The position numbers and the translations under genes were made by a program. A DNA stretch of 64,000 nt from Zea mays (taxonomy: Eukaryota > Streptophyta > Magnoliopsida > Poales > Poaceae), in the NCBI RefSeq assembly GCF_902167145.1, contig NC_050104.1, positions 5,292,001 to 5,356,000 of the forward strand. Direction: 5' to 3'. Each line of letters opens with the position of its first letter. The stretch's first letter is position 1. The notes beneath the pieces were generated by a model. It saw nothing but the letters and a program-made list of their open reading frames with translations. It did no database searches and was not told where the DNA came from. Positions 55,659 to 64,000 of the stretch are shown here, one piece after another.

Positions 55659-56467
55659 CACCTTTGTATTTGAGTCATACCCTAGTAAGAACCCTTCTAC
55701 AGCTTTGGGAGCAAATTTGGAATGTCTACCTTTCTTCACCAAAATGTAGCATTTGCTCCCAAATACACGAAAGTAAGAGACATTGGATTTGTTACCGGTA
55801 AGGAGTTCGTAGGAGGTCTTCTTGTGAGAAGGCGATGCAGATAGAGCCGGTTTATGGCATGGCAAGCTGTGTTCACAGCTTCCGACCAAAACCGCTCAGG
55901 CGTCTTGAATTCTCCAAGCATCGTCCTCGCCATGTCGATAAGCGTCCTATTCTTCCTCTCTACCACACCGTTTTGCTATGGTGTGTAGGGAGCGGAGAAC
56001 TCGTGCTTGACACCTTCCTCCTCAAGATACTCCTCTACTTGTAGATTCTTGAACTCGGACCCGTTGTCGCTTCTTATCTTTTTCACCTTGAGCTCAAATT
56101 CGTTTTGAGCCCTCCTTAGAAAGCGCTTGAGGGTCCCTTGGGTTTCTGATTTATCCTGCAAAAAGAATACCCAAGTGAAGCGGGAATAATCATCAACAAT
56201 TACTAAACCATACTTACTTCCCTCGATGCTAAGATAGGCAACGGGTCCGAAGAGGTCCATGTGGAGAAGTTCCAGTGGTCTTGATGTTGTCATCACATTC
56301 TTGCTGTGATGAGTGCTTCCCATCTGTTTCCCTGCCTGACAAGCTGCACATGGTCTATCTTTTTCGAAACATACATTGGTTAGTCCTAACACATGTTCTC
56401 CCTTTAGAAGTTTATGAAGGTTCTTCATCCCAACATGTGCTAGACGGCGATGCCACAGCCAGCCCAT
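55659..56467 (-). pseudogene. copia integrase (5' part of split pol)
   Basis: GAG-pre-integrase zinc residues (WHRRLAHVG ... CAACQAGK), then the core with Asp in HMDLFGP, Asp in IRSDNGSEFKN and Glu in GVVERKNRT, then the copia tail ending FLLGYDSNTK at the Grande B junction. A TAG separates YTP from QNGVV, a CAG-to-TAG type change. Inactivated by this stop and by the 12.5-kb insertion. Confidence 0.9.
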
Positions 56468-56473
56468 GCTAGT

Positions 56474-56845
56474 CTAAGCTATTAAGCATGCATCTAGATC
56501 GACCTCCTCGTTCGAAAAATCAACTAAGTAGAGTTTGCCGTCTAATACACCCTTAAACGCTAATGAACCATCACTCCTTCTAGATACATCAATATTGGTA
56601 AATAGACAATTATAACCCATGTTACATAATTGACTCACAGACAATAAGTTGTACCCGAGCGATTCAACTAAGAACGCATTGGATATAGAATGCTCGGATG
56701 TAATGGCTATCTTTCCCAATCCTTTAACCTTGCCTTGGTTCCCATCTCCAAAGATGATCGAATCCTGGGAATCCTTGTTCTTGACGTAGGAGGTGAACAT
56801 CTTCTTCTCCCTCGTCATGTGGTTTGTGCATCTGCTGTCGATAAT
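56474..56845 (-). pseudogene. copia protease, active site altered
   Basis: Typical Sirevirus protease text (SEHSISNAFLVESLGYNLLS, SQLCNMGYNCLF). The Asp-Ser-Gly active site reads DSRCTNHM, a Gly to Arg change through G to A, and a TAG stands just upstream at 56846-56848, where a Trp codon is usual. Another stop follows DACLIA before integrase. Confidence 0.85.
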
Positions 56846-56848
56846 CTA

Positions 56849-58234
56849 GCTTGAGCCCCCGGATGCATAAACCTTCTTCTCCTTGGCCATGAGGCAAGTG
56901 TGGCATTCGTTGGGGAAGAGCAAAGATTTGTCGAAGGCCGAGGCTGCCAGTCCTTCATCGTTGGAGTCGGATGAAGAGCAGTCTGAATCCCATTCTTTGC
57001 CAAGGTGCGCCTCGCCCTTCGCCTTCTTGTAAACCTTCTTCTTCTCCCTCTTCCCATGCTTCTCTTGTTCCTGGTCATTATCATTATCGGGGCATTGTGC
57101 TATGAAATGACCAGTCTTACCGCATTTGAAACAAGAGCGCTTTCCCCTTGCTTTGTTCTTGTTGGGGTACTCCTTGCGTCCTTTCAGTGCGGTCTTGAAG
57201 CGCTTGATGATTAGGGCCATCTCATCTTCGTTTAGCCCGGCAGCCTCAACTTGTGCCACCTTTCTTAGTAGTACCTCCCTGTTGCTTGTTGCTTTGAGAG
57301 CAACAGGTTGAGGCTCATAGACAAGTAGAGGGCCATTAAGAGCATCGTCCACGTATCGCGCTTCCTTTACCATTATACGCCCGCTCACGAATTTTCCGAG
57401 TATCTCCTCGGGCGTCATTTTGGTGTACCTGGGATTTTCACGAATAAGGTTCACAAGATGGAGGTCAATTACCGTGAATGACCTTAGCATAGGTCGGACG
57501 ACGTCGTGGTCCGTCCATCTTGTGCTTCCATAGCTTCTAATCCTGTTGATGAGGGTCTTGAGCCTATTGTAGGTTTCCGTTGGCTCCTCTCCCCTGATCA
57601 TCGCAAATCTTCCCAGCTCGCCTTCCACCAACTCCATTTTGGTGATCATGGTGGCGTCGTTCCCCTCATGAGATATCTTGAGGGTGTCCCAGATTTGCTT
57701 GGCATTGTCTAAGCCGCTCACCTTGTTGTATTCATCCCTGCACAAGGATGCTAGCAAAACAGTAGTAGCTTGTGCATTCTTATGAATTTGCTCATTTATG
57801 AAAACGGGATTGTCAGTACTATCAAAATGCATTCCGTTTTCAATAATCTCCCAAATACTAGGATGGAGAGAAAATAAGTGACTACGCATTTTGTGACTCC
57901 AAAAAGAGTAGTCCTCTCCATCAAAGTGTGGAGGTTTCCCAAGTGAAATTGATAGCAAATGAGCATTGGAGTTAAATGGAATATGAGAATAATCAAACGA
58001 ATAGTTTTGATTCATCGGTTTCTTCTTTGACAAGGAATCATTATCGTTGTCGTGTGGTGAAGAAGACGAGGCATCACTGTCGTAGTAGATGATCTTCTTG
58101 ATGCACCTCTTCTTCTTCCCGTCCTTCTTCTTGTGACTCAAGCCAGAATCAGTGGGCTTGTCGTCTCTTGGCTCGTTGAAGAGGGACTCCTTCTCCTTGT
58201 CGTTGACCACCATCCCCTTTCCCTTAGGATCCAT
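56849..58234 (-). pseudogene. copia gag
   Basis: A 462-residue open frame starting MDPKGKGMVVNDKEK. It has the UBN2-type gag domain (FDGEDYSFWSHKMRSHLFS ... IWDTLKISHEGND ... YNRLKTLINRIRSYG) and one zinc knuckle (CFKCGKTGHFIAQC). The gag domain shows no break; it ends at the TAG before protease. It is the best-preserved frame of the copia and starts some 37 bases after the primer site. Confidence 0.85.
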
Positions 58235-58270
58235 TTCTTCGAGCGGTTAGTCCCTTAAGTGAAGAGAACG

Positions 58271-58283
58271 GCTCTGATACCAA
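58271..58283 (-). promoter_or_regulatory. copia primer binding site
   Basis: TGGTATCAGAGC on the minus strand, directly inside the 5' LTR end, complementary to the 3' end of initiator tRNA-Met, as usual for Sireviruses. Confidence 0.9.
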
Positions 58284-58284
58284 T

Positions 58285-59625
58285 TGAGAGCACCTAGAGG
58301 GGGGTGAATAGGTGATCCTGTAAAAATCAAATACTTATAGCCACAAAACTTAGTTATAAGTGTTAGTACGGCTAAGTAGCTTGAAGTGATCTCTTGCGAA
58401 CACAATTAATCACAGAGAGAGGCAACACAAGAGACACCCGATTTTTATCTCGTGGTTCGGCCAAGTAACACTTGCCTACTTCCACGTTGTGGCGTCCCAA
58501 TGGACGAGGGTTGCACTCAACCCCTTTCAAGTGATCCAATGATCAACTTGAATACCACGACTTTTCCTTTAGTTAATTATTCCCGTTTGCGAGGAATCTC
58601 CACAAGATTGGAGTCTCTCGCCCTTACAACAAAGATCACAATGAAAGCACGGAGTAAGGTTGGGATGAGCAATGCACACAAGACATAAATCGCAGCACAC
58701 CCACGCACACAAGAGAAGACTTGAGATCAAATGACAACACAGGGAGTCCTTGACTCGAATAGAACTCAAATCTCTAACACAATGAAACGACTACATGGGA
58801 ACAGAGTCTGAATGCTTTAGGATGCGCCTAGGGGTCCCTTTTATAGCCCCAAGGCAGCTAGGAGCCATTGGAGGCCAACAAGGAAGGCCATCCTTGCCTT
58901 CTGTCGAGTGGCGCACCGGACAGTCCGGTGCGCCACCGGACAGTCACTATAGACGGTCTGGTGCCGATCTCCTTCCTTTTCTGGCGCAGACGACCGTTGT
59001 AGCTCCAGGCCAGTTGGCGGACCGGACACTATCCGGTGCACACCGGACACTGTCTGGTGCCCCCTACCGACCGTTGGCGCGGGCCACGCGTCGCCTGCGG
59101 ATTGCGCGACCGACCATTGCGCTGGCGACCGTTGGCTCACCGGACAGTTCGGTGCATCACCAGACAGTCCGGTGAATTATAGCCACGTCGCCTTTTTGCT
59201 TTTCCCGAGGACGGCGAGTTCGCCACGGACGACTCACCGGACAGTCCGGTGCACCACCAGACAGTCCGGTGAATTATAGCCGTACACCGTCATCGAGTCC
59301 CGAGAGCAGCCTTTTCCACGCGGACCAGCCTGGCGCATCGGACACTGTCCGGTGCACCACCAGACAGTCCGGTGTGCCAGGCCGAGCTGGACTTCGGCTG
59401 CACCCAGCCAAGTCTTTTGCAATTCTTCTCTTTTCTTCTTTTCTCTGTTTCTAACACTTAGACAAATATATTAGTATACAAAAACCAACTACTAAGTCTA
59501 GAAACATACCTTCTCTTTGATTTGCACTTCTCTCTTTATTTAGCACATAAGAACTCAATTAAATGTGTTGGGCACTTAATCACCAAAACATAATAGAAAT
59601 TGCCCAAGGGCACATTTCCCTTTCA
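58285..59625 (-). repeat. copia 5' LTR
   Basis: 1,341 bp, TGAGAGCACC to CCCTTTCA on the plus strand. CACCGGAC/GTCCGGTG palindromes cluster at 58915-59375, often broken by single C-to-T or G-to-A changes (CACCAGACAGTCCGGTG). The left flank of the element is the host TTTGG. Confidence 0.93.
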
Positions 59626-59630
59626 TTTGG

Positions 59631-59713
59631 TTGCTAATAAAATGAGTGGAAGAGCTGGTCGAGAAGAAGTTGTAGCTGTGGTTGAGCTAGTTCTTCATAC
59701 CTTACTGGACAAG
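59631..59713. other. host sequence right of the copia insertion
   Basis: Continues 15849-16081 when the copia is removed. An open reading continues across the join on the minus strand. It is cut at 59713 by the Huck-like LTR. Confidence 0.35.
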
Positions 59714-60329
59714 TGTTGGGAACCAAATTGAGAAGGCGGACAGTCCGGCCCTGAGGCCGAACGGTCTGCGTCTGTGGGCCAGACGGTCCGCGTGTGCGTA
59801 GAGCAGTTTAGGGTTCCGAGTTTTGTGCTACGGTTGTTAGCTAGATTCACGGAATTAGCTCGGAAATTAGTTTGTAAAGGGTCCAGTCCCCCTCCTCTAT
59901 AAATAGAGAGGTATACGGCCGATTTGGAATCATCAACCGAATCAATAACACTTCTATTTCGCATTTATTTCCTGTACAATTAGGAGTAGTTCTAGTCTAG
60001 TTCTAGTTTAGCCTCTCAATCCCCAAATTCTCCGCTTCTCTTCGACTCTACGTCGATTAGAGGAGTCTAGGTCGGTCTGCCCGAGCCTAGACATCACCTA
60101 GGATCTCTCCTCCCCGACGGGGTCCCTCCCGGGAGCGAGATCCAGGCGCCGCCGGCGATCTTCCGCCGCCCCAGCGCACGCGCGGACCGTCCGACCGTCA
60201 GGCAGGAAACCCTAGCCTCGCACCAGGCCGAGGACTGTCTAGCCCCTGGTCGCGGACCGTCTGCCCTTGTGCAGAGAGTACCGCCGATGGTTCGTGTTGA
60301 GTGATTGGCGCCCTAGAAAGGTGTCGACA
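59714..60329 (+). repeat. Huck-like 5' LTR
   Basis: 616 bp from TGTTGGGAACC to GGTGTCGACA, with a TATA box in CCTCTATAAATAGAG at about 59896. The following TGGCGACTCCACTGGGG (60337-60353) is the primer binding site used by Tat-lineage elements. Confidence 0.85.
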
Positions 60330-60386
60330 TACTTTTTGGCGACTCCACTGGGGAAAACACATCTAGACCCATCAAATCGGCCCTCA

Positions 60387-63061
60387 ATGGCCGGTTCAAA
60401 AGATAGTTATGAAGTCTCCCCCAGCAACATTATAGAGCCGACTTGGGAAACCTTGCCGGCTGACGAACAGCTCTAGTTCGAGGAGCATAAGGAGCAGCTG
60501 ATTCAAGAGGCGAGAGCAAAGTTTCTGGCCAACTTCAAGGTGGACAGGAACAATAAGGTCGTCCGACAACGGGCGACGGATCCGGCTTTGCTCCGACCCA
60601 CACCAGATATCCCCAATGTAAGTAATACAAACGAGCTACAATCTCTTAAGAATTATGTAGATGAATAGCGTGAACAAATGCAAAATATCATAGGGGGTAT
60701 GCAAAACGATTATAGGAGACTAGTACGTGCATTTGATAAATCTAGTATAGCAAATTTTCCTTCGCATGAGGTTGAATTAGGGGGTAACACGCGTAATACA
60801 TCGGCTATAGGTTGTCACGACCAGTCACAACCCCTTTATGGGATGCCGATGGACACATACCCTGAGCAGCCGCAAATCGACAGTAAATCAGCCGATTTGC
60901 ACATGTCTAGACCGTCCGCCCGTGAGCGCGGACCGTCCGGGCTAGCCACAGCCGGACCCATTTTTAATGAGTTACCCAGACATGCACCCGAGCCACAACA
61001 TATGGCACATAATCTAAACTACCCAGTCGGACGGTCCGCATACAACGACGAACGGTCCGCATATAATCATGGACGGTCCGGGCCAATGCCCAGACAGTCC
61101 ACGCATGACTTATTTGAGGAGGATTGTTACCTGAATCCTCACCCGTCCCAGCAACACTTCTCATCACATTATGCGATGCATCAGCCCATTAATACAAAAT
61201 CTCGAGCCCAGGAAAGCTTTCCGGCCCCGCCTAGAAGGCCGGAAAGGAACGATCAATCCTATGAGCCATATAGGGCAAATGGCAATGCACCACATAGCTC
61301 AAACCAATGGGGGGAAGACAACACGCTAATATCCAGCCAGCCCCACCTATGTTTGACCAGAGAGTCGGTGGTCTCGCACCGTCTGCCATCGATATAGTGA
61401 GGCAGGAAATAGCCGGGGCGTTCCGAGATAAGCTCGAAGTAAGTATGGTGCCTGGGGGCAATCATATCGGAAACCTTATGACAGCCGATTTGATCACCAC
61501 CCATACCCCCAGGGAACCAGGATACCCGAATTCGCAAAATTTTTGGGTGACCAAGGAAAAAATATGCGCGAACACATAGGCCAGTTCTTAGCACAATTAG
61601 GAGAATTGGCCGACACAGAAGCATTTCGCGTGTGTTTATTTTCATTGTCTTTAACCGGAACCGCGTTCGCGTGGTATGCCACTTTACCTCCTAATTCTAT
61701 TTTGTCATGGGGGAGTTAGAGCAAAAATTCCATGATCACTTTTTTCCGGTGATTATGAATTAGATCTGGTAGACCTAGTGGCCCTGCGACAAGGGAAGGA
61801 CGAATCGGTTAATGAATACATCCGGAGGTTCCAGGATACAAGAAAATGATGCTTCCAAATACACTTAGCAGAAAAACAACTAGCAGGATTAGCCTTTAAT
61901 GGACTGAGATATTATTTAAAAGAAAGACTAGAAGGCATCCAATTTTTCACGCCAGCACAATTACACCAGAGAGCTTTGGCTTGTGAAAGCCGAAGCAAAG
62001 AGACTGCCAAAACCATTCGTCACAATGTCCATATAGTAGAGTGCGACCAAAGTAGCTCGGACGACGAATCTATAGAGGTATATGCTGCTGAGATGGTTTG
62101 GCCAAAGCAGGCCAAATCTTCGGCTTGTTCTTCCTTGCAGTCGGTTCAAAAGAAACGGCAAGAGAAAGTTAAGTTTACATTTAATGTTAGTAAATGTGAT
62201 AAAATATTTGATGAATTACTCAAAAATGGCAACACTAAAATAAATCACACTGTTCCATCCGCCGACGAGCTAAAACGTCGTGCATAATTCATTTTCTCAT
62301 GCCACTAATGATTGTAATGTATTCCATCGACAGATTCAATCGTCCATTAACGAAGGACGATTGAAATTTCAGGAAATGTAGGTAGACACGGAGCCCTTTG
62401 CGATGAACATGATCGACTTCGAGGGAAAGAGGGTCCTGATTCGGCCAACACAACCGATAAGGGCAAAGACAAAGAGATAATCATCGGCAACGCAAGAGAG
62501 GCCGATGGGAATCATAAAATTTCTTGCAGGAAAGTAGTGGCTGAGAAGACTCCCGATGGAGGGGAGACTCTTAAGGTGACCATCACGACCTCTAGCGCTG
62601 GGTGGCAAGCGCAGACCAAGGTGCAGGAGCAGGAGCCCATGCTACGCATCTCGGACAATCTGCCGCAGAACCCGCAACGACCACGTACCTTCAAACTACG
62701 ACGACCAGAGATAGGTACATGGAAAATAAATACATTTAAAGCAGCTGGTCGGCTGGTCAAATCTGGCCCGACTTTCGATCAATTGTTGTCCAAATATGTG
62801 AAAAAGAAGGCCGGTCCCAGTGACCGGCCAGCAAAGCGACCCCACTCACCCATTCATGAGCAACATCAGGTAAGGCCGATTGGACCACCCCACCAATCGG
62901 AAGAAATGAAAGGTCATATTGTACAATTGAGACCTAACCTACCTACATGGACACCTCCACCCCCATATCCACCTATGTCATATCCATACTCATACATACC
63001 CCCACCATACGTGCCAAATCAAATGTGGGGCATGCCATCATATCCATTTGGGATGCCATAG
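60387..63061 (+). pseudogene. Huck-like gag, multiply broken
   Basis: Starts MAGSKDSYEVSPSN. TAG codons at 60474 and near 60666, then a long disordered region with RSAYNDERSAYNHGRSG units encoded by GGTCCG motifs. Frame changes fall near 61320, 61540 and 61710. The capsid-type domain lies at about 61560-61980 (LSLTGTAFAWYATLPP, DESVNEYIRRFQDTR, LAFNGLRYYLKERL). A later segment, 62537-63061, is open and Pro/Tyr-rich at its end. No zinc knuckle was seen. Confidence 0.7.
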
Positions 63062-63348
63062 TACCCCGCCTGGGGGGCACCCCAAACATCTGTATTCAAC
63101 AGGTTGGCACCACCAGTACAAGACCGATTGAGCACCGCTCAATCCGGTCACAAGGCACAAGCCTAACAAGATTGACGGACTACTCGGCCTCAAAGGCCGA
63201 CCAATCCGGTAGGGGGCATATACCTGCAGCGACCGAAAGAACAACGAAGAAAGATATCATCAAAATAGGTACTGCAGATGTTATCATACAGGAAAATAAT
63301 GAAGGGCCGATGATTTTTGGTGAATCGGCCAACACAACCAAAAAAGAG

Positions 63349-64000
63349 TGTAACACCCCAGGTGTTTATATTCCGCTCGACAGCGAGTATGGATTTAAGC
63401 ACGTGATATCAGTGAATAAGACGAACACTAAGGTATAATTATTTTCGCCTATCGCAATTTTAATATCGCTTCTATTTTGTCTGTCGCGAGTGCGACATCG
63501 TTTTTATTTTATCTATCCGGGCTCTTCCTAAATTTTCGTGATGTTCGGAACATCGTCGTTCCGAAAATCGGTGCGTCCGGTGAGTATTTAAAATTCATCG
63601 CTCGCGCGAATACGAAATCGGAAGTTCTATCTATTCTTACGATTTTATCCCGAGCAAATTAGTTTGAACTTGACGATTAAAATACTCAGTGTAAAATAAT
63701 CCGAATCGCGCGTTGTCTGAGAAAAATCGTGCGCGAGGTTATAATTCAATTTATTCTTCTGCACGCTGTTTCGAAGACAAAATCGCGTATACGTTCGCAG
63801 ATATTGTTTCGGCTAATTTCGGTCGAATCACGCTGAACAAATTATCAGTACCGAAATCAATTTATTTCGGTCTGTCGTTTCTTGCCCGATCCAAAACTTT
63901 GGATATAAATAACGACGCAAACTCATCTGATTCTAAAGCATTCGCTAAATCAAAACCATGTCATCCTTACTGTCTATATCGTATACATTGCTAAGAAAAT
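63349..64000 (+). mobile_element. start of another gypsy-type LTR
   Basis: Begins TGTAACACCCCAGG in the middle of Huck text, which keeps an open reading (FGESANTTK) up to that point. It continues with CpG-rich strings (TCGCGAGTGCGAC, CGCTCGCGCGAATACG) to the window edge. Its 3' end and target duplication are not visible. The style recalls the LTR at 1-2014, but identity was not shown. Confidence 0.6.

Larger units (their letters stand above)
16082..59625 (-). mobile_element. Sirevirus copia element hosting three nested insertions
   Basis: The LTRs run 58285-59625 (5', 1,341 bp) and 16082-16087 plus 30023-31363 (3', split). The target duplication TTTGG is at 16077-16081 and 59626-59630. A tRNA-Met-type primer site lies at 58271-58283. 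Gene order on the minus strand is gag, protease, integrase, reverse transcriptase, RNase H, as in Ty1/copia. The three insertions (16088-30017, 32088-41141, 43186-55653) each have a 5-bp duplication made of copia sequence, so the copia is the oldest layer. Once they are removed, its own length is about 8.1 kb. Confidence 0.93.
59714..63348 (+). mobile_element. Huck-like gypsy element, 5' part
   Basis: LTR at 59714-60329, primer site and damaged gag follow in order on the plus strand. Sequence and the GGACCGTCCG-rich text match the maize Huck family from memory. It is interrupted at 63349 by another LTR; the rest is outside the window. Confidence 0.8.

Overview
The window is nuclear DNA of a grass, most likely maize (Zea mays) or a very close relative. 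The clues are the transposon families (a Grande-type Tat/gypsy pair, a Huck-like gypsy element, Sirevirus copia LTRs full of the CACCGGAC/GTCCGGTG palindrome, CACTA ends with CTCGGCAAAG-type subterminal repeats, a Cassandra solo LTR) and one intact three-exon Casparian strip membrane protein (CASP) gene that matches the maize protein as I remember it. No bacterial-type features, tRNA genes or CRISPR arrays were seen. Almost everything outside the CASP gene is mobile DNA.

Layout. 1-2014: end of a gypsy LTR, abutting a Sirevirus LTR remnant (2015-3275). 3276-4320: intergenic. 4322-5872: a CACTA-derived foldback holding a Cassandra solo LTR (4399-4691). 6394-6517: a second CACTA end, between 31-bp direct repeats. 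6780-7565 (-): the CASP gene. 8639-15838: a complete 7,200-bp Mutator-like element (MULE) with 231-250 bp TIRs and a 10-bp target duplication. It holds a broken transposase gene (+), a truncated plant-mobile-domain gene (+) and a convergent multi-exon zinc-motif gene (-).

16082-59625 is one nested block. A Sirevirus copia element on the minus strand (target duplication TTTGG at 16077-16081 and 59626-59630) was invaded three times: Grande copy A (16088-30017, duplication GAGAG) in its 3' LTR; a non-autonomous chromovirus derivative (32088-41141, duplication GCAAC) in its 3' non-coding region; and Grande copy B (43186-55653, duplication CTATA) inside its pol gene. Right of the block a Huck-like gypsy element begins at 59714 on the plus strand, and a further LTR starting at 63349 interrupts it.

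The most interesting material is the 6.6-kb (copy A) and about 5.1-kb (copy B) region downstream of pol in the Grande copies. It holds two genes on the strand opposite to gag-pol. One is a compact acidic ORF with its own TATA box, intact in both copies. The other is spliced and encodes a predicted coiled coil behind a gypsy-associated N-terminal domain. They are surrounded by three families of tandem hairpin-forming repeats. Across gag-pol, stop codons in one Grande copy usually face CAG or TGG in the other, the signature of decay by cytosine methylation. Nothing here could be tested by alignment or database search; family names rest on motifs and memory.
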